A DNA stretch of 64,000 nucleotides from Hordeum vulgare subsp. vulgare (Eukaryota > Streptophyta > Magnoliopsida > Poales > Poaceae), in assembly GCF_904849725.1 (NCBI RefSeq), contig NC_058521.1:350298138-350362137 (forward strand), written 5' to 3'. Below are positions 1 to 10,662 of the stretch, one piece after another (positions within the stretch are counted from its first letter, which is position 1; every line of letters begins with the position of its first letter). The position numbers and the translations under genes are program-made. The notes under the pieces were generated by a model that saw only the letters and a list, made by a program, of their open reading frames with translations, was not told the DNA's origin and made no database searches.

Positions 1-900
1 ACCTTTGTAGTCCTCTCATTGCTGATACTTTGAGATACACATAATCATTTGGATCGAAGCCGACATCATGGTGTTTTTGATCATAATAGCTCTTCTGAGG
101 GTTTTGGGCTATCTTGAGTCCATCCCTTATGAGATTTACCTTTTTCTCTACCTCTTGAAGCAGTTGTGGGCTGAAGATACGGCTATCTCCGGTTTCTGAC
201 CAATTTAGAGGCTTACAACATCTTCTTCCATATAAGGCTTCAAAAGGTGACATTTGTAGGCTTGCCTGATAGCTGTTGTTGTACGAGAATTCGCGTAAGG
301 CAAACTCTCCTCCCAACTATTTCCATATGTGAGTACACAAGCCCTGAGCACGTCTTTGAGAATCTGATTTACACGTTCGGTCTGTCCTCCAGTTTGAGGG
401 TGATATGCTGTACTGAATACTAACTGGGTTCCCAATGCTCGTTGTAAATAATCCAAAAACCTTGATGTAAACTGGGTGCCTCTATCGGATACAATAGTTT
501 TAGGTATCCCATGTAAGCAGAAGATGCGGGCGAGGTATAATCTGGCCAGCTTCTGAGTGGGGTAAGTAGTCTTTACCGGAATGAAGTGAGCCACCTTGGT
601 GAGACGATATATGATAACCCATATAGCATCGTGTTCGTGTCGTGACTGGGGTAGTCCGACAATGAAGTCCATGCCCACCTCATCCCACTTCCACTTGAGT
701 ACCTCCATGGGCTGCAACAATCCTGCTGGCTTCTGGTGTTCTGCCTTGCTTCGTTGGCAAGAATCACAACGGGTAATGAAAGAAGCAATATCCTTTTTCA
801 TCCCGTGCCACCAATATTTTGTCTGTGGATCCTTGAACATTTTTGTACCTCCAGGATGGATTGAGTATGGCACATTGTGAGCTTCTTCCAAAATTTGAAC
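1..900 (-). pseudogene. gypsy integrase (element D), C-terminal part of pol
   Basis: The main open segment (205-891, 228 aa) holds a typical integrase. An HHCC zinc-binding region appears as HNVPYSIHPGG followed by CDSCQ. The DDE core has the first Asp in GMDFIVGLP, the second in IVSDRGTQF and the Glu in GQTERVNQ, so all three catalytic acids are retained. The frame breaks near 205-290, and a second frame down to position 1 encodes the usual tail after the core (NPQKSYYDQK, then FDPNDYVYLKVS), which runs off the window. The enzyme would insert element cDNA into the nuclear genome. The DRLTKVAHF motif typical of the family reads YRLTKVAHF here. Domain identity is secure; function is lost through the frameshift. 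Confidence 0.9.
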
Positions 901-2445
901 TTTGAGGTCCTATTGATCTAGTACGCATAGTCGTCCTCCGTACTATAATATTCCCTGTTCATCAATAATAAATTCTGGTGCCTTACCAAGGTCCACCTTT
1001 CTCTTTATGCCTTCAATGCTGGGGTGATTCTTTTGAGCCTTCTTGATATTCTCATCCAGAGTGGGTTGTACTTCTAGTGGTGCTACAGTGCCTCCTCGGA
1101 CGAGAATCAAGTTTAGCAGAGCGAACTCTCTTGCAAGTTCGGGTCTTAGCTTTGGTACCCGGTCTTTTCCTGAGTTGGGGTTCCGGCTGAGAGCATCGGC
1201 TACTACGTTAGCCTTACCAGGGTGGTAATGAATACCCACATCGTAATCCTTGATTAGTTCCAGCCAACGGCGTTGTCGTAGGTTGAGATCAGGCTGTGTG
1301 AAAATATACTTGAGACTCTTATGATCTGTATATATCTCACAACGATTTCCAAGTAGGAAGTGCCTCCACTCCTTGAGAGCCTATATCACTGCAGCCAATT
1401 CCAAATCATGAGTGGGGTAATTTTCTTCTTGTCACTGTAATTGTCCTGAGGCGTAAGCCATGACTTTCCCTTCCTGCATAAGTACGCATCCGAGGCCTTT
1501 CCTTGAGGCGTCGTAATATACCTCAGAATCTTTGTTTAAGTCTGGAACAATTAGTACTGGTGTCGTGGTCAGTCTCTTATTTAGCTCTTGGAAGCTATTT
1601 TCACAGGCTTGAGTCCATTCAAACTTCTTGCCCTTTTTGAGTAGCTGGGAGATAGGTTTGGCGACAGTGGAAAAACTTTTAATAAATCTTTGGTAATATC
1701 CCGCCATTCCGAGGAAACTTCGTATATCTATCACGCTAGTTGGTTGCGGCCATTCACTTACAGCCTTGACCTTCTCAGGATCCACGGCTATGCCTTCTCG
1801 GGTCATTACGTGTCCCAAAAATCCGACTTGTTTCAGCCGAAACTCACATTTGCTGAATTTGGCATACATTTGATGCTTACGCAGTTCTGCCAACACAATC
1901 CTTAGGTGTTGTGCATGTTTTTGGTGTTCTTGGAGTAGACAAGTATGTCGTCGATGAAGACTACGACAAACTTATCCATGTACTTCACGAATACCTTATT
2001 GATTAAATGCACGAAGTAAGCCGACGCATTTTTTAGTCCGAAAGGCATCACAGTAAACTCATACAATCCACATCGTGACGTAAATGCTGTCTTCGGAATG
2101 TATTCTGAACGTATCTTAAGCTGATGATATCCTGACCGCAAATCAATTTTTGAGAATACTTTTGCTTGTGCTAATTGGTCAAACAAATCATTTATCCTGG
2201 GTAGTGGATACTTGTTGTTGATGGTGGGCATGTTGAGGGCTCGATAATCGACACAAAGTCTTAGTGTCCCATCTCTCTTTTTGGAAAATAATACTATCGA
2301 TCCCAAGGTGAAGAGCTGGGTCTGATGTATCCTTTGTCCAACAACTCTTTTATTTGTTTCTTGAGTTCGACTAATTCAGTAGGTGCCATGCGTTATGGTT
2401 TCTTATATATTGGGTTGTACCAGGTGCAAGCTCAATAACAAATTC
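901..2445 (-). pseudogene. gypsy reverse transcriptase and RNase H (element D)
   Basis: RT lies at about 1902-2445. It includes the [11 protein letters not shown] motif and the catalytic [10 protein letters not shown] box, which carries the usual two Asp residues. The connection domain and RNase H follow at 1432-1896 (FLGHVMTREG, GYYQRFI, then VYYDASRKGLGCVL). The linker towards integrase at 943-1239 has the family motif [16 protein letters not shown] frame change lies near 2300 just upstream of the FSKKRDG motif, another near 1900 after the DD box, and more between 1240 and 1432. The active-site residues are readable but no continuous polyprotein remains. Confidence 0.9.
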
Positions 2446-2996
2446 TATTTCTCGTTCTGGTGGCATACCTGGTAGTTCTCAAGAAATACATCCGGAAATT
2501 CACACATATCTGGAACGTCTTTTATCTCAATAGCCTCCATTTTATCCAGCCGAGCTTGAGTTAACTTCTTCCTCTCTAATGTTGCAACTTTCATTCTTTT
2601 TCCCTGATGGTGAGTGAGTATGACCATTCTGCTGAAACAGTCAATAAATCCCTTGTTGGCATTGAGCCAATCCGTTTCCAAAATAACATCCAAATTGTTG
2701 CTTTCGATCACAATGAGATTTGCCCAAAACATCAAACCTTCGATCTCAATGGTAACACCATTGCAATATTTTTGGGTAATCTGCTATACTCCCGGGGACT
2801 TGATGGTCATCGAATTTTCCAATGGGAGGGTTGAAAAGTTGTGTTTCAAGGAATTGTTTTCCGAAATGAACGAATGGGAAGCTCCATAATCAAAGAAAAT
2901 CATGGCAGGAATTTTGTTGGCAAGAAACTTATCGAGTACTATCTCTGGTGCGTTTATAACATCTTCTTTGGCGACAAGATTCACATGACCCTTCAT
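2446..2996 (-). pseudogene. gypsy aspartic protease (element D)
   Basis: Two overlapping frames (2784-2996 and 2445-2735) give the retropepsin-like region. The catalytic loop reads FFDYGASHSFIS where the family has D-S/T-G, so the Ser/Thr after the catalytic Asp is Tyr here. The downstream part LDVILETDWLNANKGFIDC is the conserved strand that precedes RT in chromovirus-type and related gypsy pol. It would have cleaved the Gag-Pol precursor. The loop substitution and frame break suggest it is inactive. Confidence 0.8.
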
Positions 2997-4012
2997 GTGA
3001 TTGTTGTTGGGATTGAAGTTGTTGCGCTTTGGTGCTGAGTCATAGCTAGGAGGGTTTGTTTTGGTTGTACCATTCCCGACCTTTGGGCACTATCGGGCGA
3101 AGTGTCCAGCCTCTCCACAGGCGAAACTGGTGACACCGTGGTGGGGAGTAAAATCCTTGTTGCTCGCATAAAAGTGGGTATTGAATCAATTGGTTTATGT
3201 TGGGGCACAAGGAGTTTGATTCTTTGTGTCCTCGGTCTTGTGCTTGAAGTTGCGAGTTGGTGACGAGTTGTTATGACGGCTCTTACGAATGTCGTCTAGA
3301 CTGCGACGCTCAGCCTCAAGCATGTTGGCCTTTTCCACAAGTGTTTTGAAGTCTGGAAAGGTGTGAACGACTAGCTAGCATTTTAATGCCGGGGCGAGTC
3401 CATACAGGAACTTCTCCATTCTTTTTTTCTTCTGTCTTATAGTCTTCACTTGCATAACGAGATAATTGATTATATTGCTCCAAGTACTCCATTACAGTGG
3501 AACTCCTTTGTTTGAGGTCTTTAAATTCCCTCTTCTTTATTTTCATAACGTTGTTTGGAATGTACGCCCCACAGAAACTCTCCTTGAATTCGGCCCATGT
3601 GATGTTGATCTTGTCACGGTGTACACGGAGGATATTTCCCCACCACAAGGTTGCGGCTCCAGGAAAATAGTGAGGTGCGTCGAGTACCTTCTCATGGTCG
3701 GAATATTGCGCAATAATAAGCTTTCTTTTAATGTAACATAGGCAATCGTCAGCTTCCATAGGTTTGTCGGTGTGCAAAAAAGTTGGCAGACGTGTCTTGT
3801 GTAATTCAGCCAGCTTGGAGTGTTGTGGGTGTGGCCCACACTGATTTCCCATATTCATTAGCTGGTTCATCATCTCGCGGTGCTGTTGCTGGCTCTGCTC
3901 ATAAAGATGACAAACTTCCGAAAATGCCGGGTTGCTCTCGTGTTGGCTTGATTGTCCTTGAATGACATCATTTCTTGTCTCAGCAGACTCATTTCCCCCC
4001 TACATTCTTGGC
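2997..4012 (-). pseudogene. gypsy gag (element D)
   Basis: The 185-aa open segment at 3316-3873 contains the retrotransposon gag core (EADDCLCYIKRKLIIA, then ATLWWGNILRVH and WAEFKESFCGAYIP). A zinc knuckle is visible near 3090-3135 as FACGEAGHFAR, but its first Cys is Ser and a stop codon lies just before the last Cys. Reading upstream in another frame extends gag to about 4010 with a Gln-rich stretch. The protein would form the intracellular particle and bind element RNA. It is broken by at least one frameshift and one stop. Confidence 0.85.
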
Positions 4013-4361
4013 ATGGAGCATGTCTAGGGACGGCTCATTTTCTCAAAGCTAGGTTAATGTCGTAAAAGCCAAATGAGAAATCCCAGTTCAAGGGAAAAAT
4101 AAAAATAAAATTTTAGCCAAGGAAACACCACAAAAATCTTTTTCATAAAATAACTGTCGCGTTTGGAGAAGGACTGCGGTACATCTTACATTGCGCATAA
4201 TTATACATATCACTCAGGTCGTAATCTCGTATCCTGACATATTATTTAAGCTAGTGCAATTCTCCTTGTCCTACATGACACAACACGACTATTTCCCTTT
4301 AGTCTAAGAGCATACCATCATACATATCATACAATCGCACGGACGTTCTGCTGCACCATCT
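4013..4361. other. non-coding spacer between leader ORF and gag of element D
   Basis: No reading frame of note on either strand. It sits between the leader ORF and gag of element D and is probably untranslated leader or a decayed intron. I see no separate insertion in it. Confidence 0.4.
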
Positions 4362-5137
4362 CTAGGTGGAGTCGGAAGGAACCTGGAACGGCTGGGCCAG
4401 GGAAAGTCCCAGATGAGGAGCTGGGGAGTCCACTTCCTTTAGCATGGGCTCTAGGCGGACTGCACGAGACGATGAAGCATGAACTGGACTAGCGGGCATA
4501 ACAACTCTAATGAGGGCAGGAGCAATGACTTGATTGAACTCTTTAATCATAGGCAGCTGGCGGTGAACCTGGGCTCGTGGAGTGCACGAAGCAGAAAAAG
4601 ATGGGATGACCGAGGTGGTACTGGGCGAAGGAGCTCAGTCCTGTTGTGAGGACGAGTAAGGGCCTCCATGCAAGCAGCCACCAAGTCATCCACCAAGACG
4701 TCGAAGGCTGACTCCAAGGCTATGAGGTACTGCACAAGCATCCCAATAACATCATCTTCCTCTCCTCTGGGGCAGACAAAAGCATAGTGACTGGTGTACG
4801 ACACATGGCATGGCACGTAGTGATAAGGACGAGTCTTCATCATTGGGAGGGTGTCCTGGAGACGCGCAATCGCCTCCCTGGCTGCCATCTGAATAGCCTG
4901 CCTGTCCGTAGGCATGGCTGTCCTAACGAAATGAAGATGACGTGCCTCCGTTTTCCTACTAATAAAATGCACCGACACCTGATGCATAGTGAGGGAGTCG
5001 CTGATCTTGTGACAGTAGAACGTGTACTCGGTGCGAGTCGTCAGTGCAATCACGATCTTGGCAATGACAGAAAGAAGTCGCGAAAATCCTGCCGACTCGT
5101 TGGCAAACACCTGAGACGGGCAACCGCTGCGAGCCAT
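4362..5137 (-). pseudogene. leader ORF upstream of gag in element D, unknown function
   Basis: A 196-aa frame (4547-5137) starts with MARSGCPSQVFANESAGFSR, and a second short frame (4362-4550) overlaps it by four bases. It lies between the primer-binding site and gag, where some Triticeae gypsy elements carry an extra ORF. I recognise no enzymatic domain. The middle is rich in Ala, Ile and acidic residues (QAIQMAAREAIARLQD), compatible with helices. It could be an N-terminal extension of Gag or a separate accessory protein; the sequence does not decide. A coincidental long frame is unlikely given the gag-like base composition and position. Confidence 0.55.
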
Positions 5138-5280
5138 CTACATCGTAGACAAAATTTCCATATAGTCACAACATACATAAATATATGTTGACTAACAGAA
5201 AAATATCTACAACATGCAGAATAATAAAAACAGCTAATCTGGTTAGAGATCGCGCCTAGGGGTTTCCTACATTCAGCCTG

Positions 5281-5292
5281 GCTTTGATACCA
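5281..5292 (-). promoter_or_regulatory. primer-binding site of element D (tRNA-Met type)
   Basis: On the minus strand this reads TGGTATCAAAGC, one base from the plant initiator-tRNA-Met complement TGGTATCAGAGC. It lies four bases inside the LTR edge at 5297, which places the 5' LTR on the right and confirms minus-strand orientation. Confidence 0.85.
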
Positions 5293-5296
5293 AGGT

Positions 5297-5402
5297 TGTC
5301 AGGACCGGTTTACGAATAAAATAATCTATCGGCAAACAGCCTTGAGCGTCACCAGTGTAGAAAAATATTTCCCACTGATAGACTCATCTCGATACAGAAG
5401 AC
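5297..5402 (-). repeat. element D 5' LTR, inner segment
   Basis: The LTR edge starts TGTCAGG on the plus strand, directly beyond the PBS. It is cut after 106 bp by insertion of element C, whose target-site duplicate AAGAC is at 5398-5402 and again at 14907-14911. The LTR resumes at 14912. Confidence 0.85.
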
Positions 5403-6845
5403 TGATAACCCACCAGTATAGGGGATCGCAACAGTTTTCGAGGGTAGAGTATTCAACCCAAATTTATTGATTCGACTCAAGGGGAAGCCAAAGAATATTC
5501 TCAAGTATTAGCAGTTGAGTTGTCAACTCAACCACACCTGAAATATTTAGTATCTGCAGCAAAGTATCAGTAGCAAAGTAGTGTGATAGCAGCAGTAGCA
5601 ACAGTAACCAGTAGCAACAAAGTGACAGCAGTAGCAGCAAAGTAACAACAGTAGCAACAGAGTAACAGTAGCAACAATGATAGCAGTAGCAGCAAAGTAA
5701 CGTAGCAAGGACCAGTAGGAAAAGACTCGTAGGCATTGGATCGGTGATGGTTGATTATGCCGGATGCTACTCATCATGCAACAGTTATAACATGGAGAGA
5801 TATCTAACTAGCTCCAGTTCATCAATCTAATGTAGGCATGTATTCCGTTTGTAGTCATACGTGCTTAGGGAAAAGAACTTGCATGACATCTATTGTCCAT
5901 CCCTCCCCTGGCTGCGGGGTCCTAATGGAAACTACGGGATATTAAGGTTCTCCTTTTAATAAAGAACCGGACCAACGCATTAACACTTGGTGAATGCATG
6001 AACTCCTCATACTATGGTCATCTCCGGGAGTGGTTCCGGCTATTGTCACGCCGGGGTTGCCGGGTCATAACACATAGTAGGTGACTACAACTTGCAAGAT
6101 AGGATCAAGAACACACATATATTGGCGACAACATAATAGGTTCAGATATGAAATCATGGCACTCGGGCCTTAGTGACAAGCATTAAGCATGGGAAAGTTG
6201 TAGCAACATGAATCTTAGAACATAGTGGATACTAGGGATCAATCCCCATCAAAACTAACTCGATTACTTGATAGATCTCATCCAACCCATCACCGTCCAG
6301 CAAGCCTACGATGAGATTACTCACGAACGGTGAAGAGCATCATGGAATTGGCGATGAAGGAAGGTTGGTGATGACGATGGCAACGATCTCCCCTCTCCGG
6401 AGCCCAGAACGGACTCTAGATCTGCTCTCCAGATGAAGAGCAGGAGGTGGCGGTGCCTCCGTATCGTAAAACGCGATGAACTCTTCTCCTTGATTTTTTT
6501 TCTGGATGAAACAGACTAAATAGAGCTGCATTTGGAGGCAGTGGAGCTTTGTGGGCCCCACAAGCCTTCCAGGCGCGACCAGGGGGCCCGCACCAGGTGG
6601 GCTTGTGGGCTCACAGCTCCACTTCCTCCGTTGATTCTTGCGCCAGTATTTTTCATAAATTCCAAAAAAAAAATCCGTAAATTTTCAGGTCATTCCGAGA
6701 ACTTTTATTTCTACGCAAAAACAACACCATGGCAATTCTGCTGAAAACAGCGTTAGTACGGGTTAGTTCCATTCAAATCATGCAAATTAGCGTCCAAAAC
6801 AAGGGCAAAAGAGTTCGGAAAAGTAGATACGACGGAGGCGTATCA
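5403..6845 (-). repeat. element C 3' LTR
   Basis: A 1443-bp LTR, the left copy, with TG and CA at its ends. At about 5575-5710 it contains a degenerate AGCAGTAGCAACAGTAAC simple repeat. The frames here are artefacts of that repeat. LTR U3 lies at the 6845 side because the element is on the minus strand. Confidence 0.93.
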
Positions 6846-6859
6846 ACTCCCCCAAGCTT
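6846..6859 (-). promoter_or_regulatory. polypurine tract of element C
   Basis: Minus strand AAGCTTGGGGGAGT sits immediately before the 3' LTR. This purine run primes plus-strand DNA synthesis. The identical 14-mer occurs a second time inside the element at 8761-8774. Confidence 0.85.
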
Positions 6860-8760
6860 AAAGCCTTGATTGTCCTCAAGCAATTCAGTTGACAAACTGA
6901 AAGAGACAAAAGAAAAACTTTTTCGAATTCTGTTTGATCTTGTTGTTGCAACTATGTCTAACTCATAACCAGAATTTCAGCAAGATCACAAGCAAACCAC
7001 ATAAGCAAATGACATCTAGGTCTCACAGTAAACTCATATCAATGGCATAATCAACTAGCGAGCAAATAATAATAAGTCTCAAACGTCAACACTTCAATCA
7101 AAACAACATGAAGCAGTACGAACAGATGGTATCTCGCTAGCTCTTTCTGATACCGCAAAACATAAATGCAGAGCACCTTCAAAGACCAAGGGCTGACTAA
7201 AGATTATAATTCATGGCAAAGAAGATCCAGTCACAGTCATACTCAACACAGTTAAAAGCAAAGCATAAAAATGACAGAGGTGCTCTCTAATTGGTGCTTT
7301 TATAAGAGGAGTATGACTCAAGAGGAACATAAATAGACATCCCCTTAGCAGAGGGAAGCATTGATTTGCAGAGGTGCCAGAGCTCAAGCTTTGAAAACAG
7401 AGATAATAATTTTGGTTGGCATGCTTTCATTGTCAACGTAATGACTAAGAGTTCTCACCATCTTCCACGCTACACATGCTATAGGCGGTTCCCAAACAGA
7501 AAAGTAAAGTTTTGACTCCTCCACCACCGATCAATCACACTCCACGACTAGCCGAATCCTCGGGTCCCGTCCATACCAATATCAGTCCAGGGGGAGTTTT
7601 GTTTGCAATTATCTTTTCGATTTGAGCATGGAACTGGGCATTCCAATTACCAGCCCCTTTCTCGTGAATGATAGTGAATAAACACATATCGAGGATAACA
7701 TGCCTAGCATGGAAGATACTGATAGACCCCTGTCACCACATGAGCGGTTCGGGCATGCAAAACAGATTATTTCTTGAAGGTTAGAGAGTGGCACATGCAA
7801 ATTTACTTGGAACGGCAGGTAGATACCGCATATAGGTAGGTATGGTGGACTCATATGGAATAACTTGGGTTTATGGAAGTGGGTGCACAAGCAGTATTCC
7901 CGCTTAGTACAAGTGAAGTCTAGCAAAAGAGTGGGAAGCGACCAACTAGAGAGCGACAACAGTCATCAAAATGCATTGAGATTAACCAACATTGAATGCA
8001 AGCATGAGTAGGACATAAATCACCATGAACATGAATATCATAGAGGCTATGTTGATTTTGTTTCAACTACATGAGTGAACATGCACCAAGTCAAACCACT
8101 TGAATTATTCAAAGGAGGATACCATCCTATCATACTACATCATAGTCATCTCAACGTTCATATTGGCATCCAAGACAAACCATTATAAACTCCTAGCTAA
8201 TTAAGCATGGCATCAGAAACTATGATCTCTAAGTTGTCATTGCAAACATGTTTTTCTCACTACAAAGCTGAACTAGGAATGACGAGCTAGTCATATTTAC
8301 AAAAACAAAATAGATCGAGTTCATACTAGGTTTTCCAGGCTCAGTCACTTCATCATATATCGTCATTATTGCCTTTCAGTTGCACGACCGAACGATGTGA
8401 ACAATAATAAGAGTGCTCGTGCATTGGACTGTGCTGGAATCTGCAGGCAAACACAAAGGAGAAGACAAAGTAATATGGCTCTTTAACAAATAAACAGATA
8501 TGCATGCAAGAGCCACTAAACATTGTAACCATGGTCTTCTACCTTGACCCAAAGAAAAAGAAAACTATTTACATGGGAAAGCTCCCAACAAACAAAAGAA
8601 GAACAAGAAAATATTTTTGGGTTTTCTCAAACTAGACAGACACATGAAAAGAAAACGAGAAAAAGAAATAAACTAGCACGGATGATACAGTGGCAAAGTG
8701 TGAACACCGACTAACAAAGTGAAAGCATAAGCAAGCATATAAAGTCGGTGAGAAACACGT
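6860..8760 (-). other. long non-coding 3' region of element C
   Basis: About 1.9 kb with no convincing ORF. It aligns by eye with 19675-21570 of element B nearly throughout, so it is an element-specific untranslated region rather than a separate insertion. A 116-aa frame at 7609-7959 overlaps in part a shorter one in B but looks like a chance frame. Confidence 0.75.
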
Positions 8761-8790
8761 ACTCCCCCAAGCTTAGGCTTTTGGCCTAAG
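8761..8790 (-). promoter_or_regulatory. internal second polypurine tract and hairpin of element C
   Basis: Positions 8761-8774 repeat the exact 14-mer of the LTR-adjacent polypurine tract (minus strand AAGCTTGGGGGAGT). Overlapping it, CTTAGGC (8772-8778) and GCCTAAG (8784-8790) form a 7-bp stem with a 5-base loop. The site lies just downstream of the ORF3 stop. It could be a central polypurine tract or part of a 3' end signal; only position and identity are seen. Confidence 0.6.
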
Positions 8791-8795
8791 TTGGT

Positions 8796-9881
8796 TTACT
8801 CCCAAGGAGGGAAATAACCAGCTCCGGGGTACTCCGGGGTGGACTGAGGATGCCACTGCTGTGTGAGCTCCTCTGGCTCCCACCGATAAACTGGCATCTG
8901 GTACTCAACTGGTGGCTCGGGCATGGGCACCTGTGGTTGGGTTAAGCCCCAATATGCGTAGATGTCCAAGGGCATAATAATGTACCTGCCTGCATGAAGA
9001 TTGAACAAAGAAGGAGCAGGGAAAGTAATAGTCTCACGAGTACCCTGACTAAATACCAGGTAATAAATCATCCTTCTATTTATTTCTCTATCAAGAAAGT
9101 CATGGCGAACCATGCTATCATAATCTAGATATCTCTCGGGAAGAAGAATCACTTCTTCCTCGTCCAGTCTAATAGGTATCTCAAAATGTCTAGCAAGACG
9201 AGTAGCATAGATACCTCCATAGACAACGCCTTTAGAACGGTTGTGTTCAACCGTTGAGCTACTATAGCACCCAAGCTATAAGTTTTATCATTATAAAGGG
9301 CTTCGCGCAAGACCGCAAGATCTGGGGAACTAAGTGACCCAGCTTTCCCACAACCAATCAAACATTTTCCCACAAATAATGAGAAGTACCGAAGCACGGG
9401 AAAATGTATGCTAGCAGCTCTAGCGCAAGACACTCATCTCTCTTCTCCTACGACAATAGTATCGATGAAAGCTTCCAAGTCCTGTGGACGAGGTTCATGA
9501 ATATCCCCAACGTAAGGTAATTTGCAAACATTGCAAAAATTTGGAGTGACACGCGCTGGGGGATATCATAAAGTTTGAACTCAATCATAGGAGGATTCTT
9601 CCTCGAATAGAAGTTAAAGCTTTGTACGAAGATATTAGTGAGGAGGAGGTATTGCGGACACTTATCTTGAATGAAGGCGGTAAGGCCTGCGTTCTCCACC
9701 AAGTAGTAGAAGTCCTCATAAAGTCCGGCGGTGCATAAGAGCACATCGATTGGCCACTCGCACGCTCGAACTTCTGCAACTCGAGGGACGGGATACTTGG
9801 GTTTCTTCTCACTTCCATCATCCTTGGGGTCACGGCTTGAAGAGCCTCTTAAGAACCTCCTCATCTTGCCCTTTTCTATCT
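8796..9881 (-). pseudogene. ORF3 of element C, unknown retrotransposon protein
   Basis: Three frames in series (9448-9864, 9149-9433, 8796-9152) make one protein of about 350 aa interrupted by frame changes. The start MRRFLRGSSSRDPK at 9864 lies just after a splice-acceptor-like site. Recognisable stretches are CEWPIDVLL, IHFPVLRYFSLFVGKC and LGAIVAQRLN, and the tail is rich in Pro, Trp and Tyr. The same frame exists in element B at 21605-22635 with only partial identity. It occupies the place of pol or an env-like ORF and resembles plant retrotransposon ORF proteins described for Athila-type elements; that link is from memory and weak. No enzymatic motif, signal peptide or clear membrane segment is visible. 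Confidence 0.65.
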
Positions 9882-10112
9882 CTGAAAATTTCTAAAATTT
9901 TAGTGATTCTAAGGAAAAGTGAACAAGGCTCAACGAAACTCATAGCAACTACTCCGACAAGTTCCTAGAGGCCATATTACGCATCAAAACTACTTGAGAC
10001 CAGCTAAAATTAGCATGCAAAGCTCAAGAACATGGTCACCAAGGCAGCAAAAATACGCAAAGTATAAGGCACTAGAGAAAAAACTAATTGGACCAATGAA
10101 GGAGTCACTTAC
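9882..10112 (-). other. candidate intron ahead of ORF3 in element C
   Basis: On the minus strand a strong donor GGTAAGTG (10106-10113) is followed about 230 bp later by an acceptor ending TTTTCAG (CAG at 9882-9884), 18 bases before the ORF3 ATG. Element B keeps both signals at matching places (22850-22857 and 22636-22638). The overlapping 97-aa frame at 9990-10283 is shared with B, but it lies across the donor site and probably reflects plain nucleotide conservation. Confidence 0.55.
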
Positions 10113-10189
10113 CAAGGAGTAATTTCCCCAAAACAGTTCGGTGAATGGTGCTTGGAGCAAGGAGATCGAAAATCCCAGCAAGAAGAGCA

Positions 10190-10510
10190 AGAACGGGGGT
10201 TTGAGCTGTGAAACAATTTTTTCTGGAGGTAGGAGAAGCAGATGAGAGCTAGAATGAGTGGAGGGGGTGCACGTGGGCCCCATAAGCCTGGTAGGCGCGG
10301 CCAGGGGGCTGCGTTCGCCTCCAGGGCTTGTGGCCCACTGGTGCAGCTCCCAGACTAGCTCTTCGTCTCAGTATTTTTCAAAAATTCCTGAAAAAATCAT
10401 ACTTGATTTTTGCAGCATTCGGAGAACTTTTATTTTCGGGGTACTTTTCTACGGAACGCTAAAACAGAAAACAGGGAAAACTAAACTAAATCTATCATTT
10501 TTCTTCTAAG
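10190..10510 (-). promoter_or_regulatory. internal LTR-like segment, candidate promoter for ORF3 (element C)
   Basis: This segment shares blocks with the U3 part of the element's own LTR in the same order: AATAAAAGTT, then TTTTTGAAAAATACTG, then GGGCCCACAAGCC-like text and the GGCCGCGCC..CAGGCTT block. In the 5' LTR these occur at about 14560-14830. It lies between protease and ORF3, just upstream of the donor site at 10106-10113. Inference: an LTR-derived internal promoter. A chance match is unlikely because four blocks are collinear, and the same arrangement is present in B (22930-23250). Confidence 0.55.
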
Positions 10511-10662
10511 AAACCGAAGGTGAAAGCTTGGAACAAAGGTTTGTGACTCCTCAATTCATCCATCTCATGGTCATCAAAAGAAATCCGTCAATGAGGTTGA
10601 TCAAGTCTCCTCGACAAACCTTTTCGAATCGCAAAAGAGAACGCAGAATTTTCGAATAGTCA

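Larger units (their letters stand above)
1..5402 (-). mobile_element. Ty3/gypsy element D: internal region and inner edge of 5' LTR
   Basis: An old autonomous gypsy element is read on the minus strand in the order leader ORF, gag, protease, RT, RNase H, integrase, from about 5137 down to 1. It runs off the left edge, so its 3' LTR and one target-site duplicate are not visible. The 5' LTR lies to the right and begins at 5297. It is split by later insertions C (5403-14906) and A (17379-30867), so it continues at 14912-17378 and 30873-about 32208. Each domain has frameshifts or stops, so D is no longer coding-competent, although the key RT and integrase motifs survive. D is the oldest layer of the left half because two other insertions lie in it. 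Confidence 0.9.

Noticed and set aside
5464..5777. Leu/Cys/Tyr-rich ORFs (also 13525-13838) that look like hydrophobic peptides
   Set aside because: They are translations of the AGCAGTAGCAACA simple repeat of the C LTRs in reverse; no start context or conservation beyond the repeat.
9990..10283. 97-aa ORF conserved between C and B (22734-23027) as a small gene
   Set aside because: It crosses the intron donor and lies in the LTR-like leader; similarity is explained by nucleotide conservation of the element.
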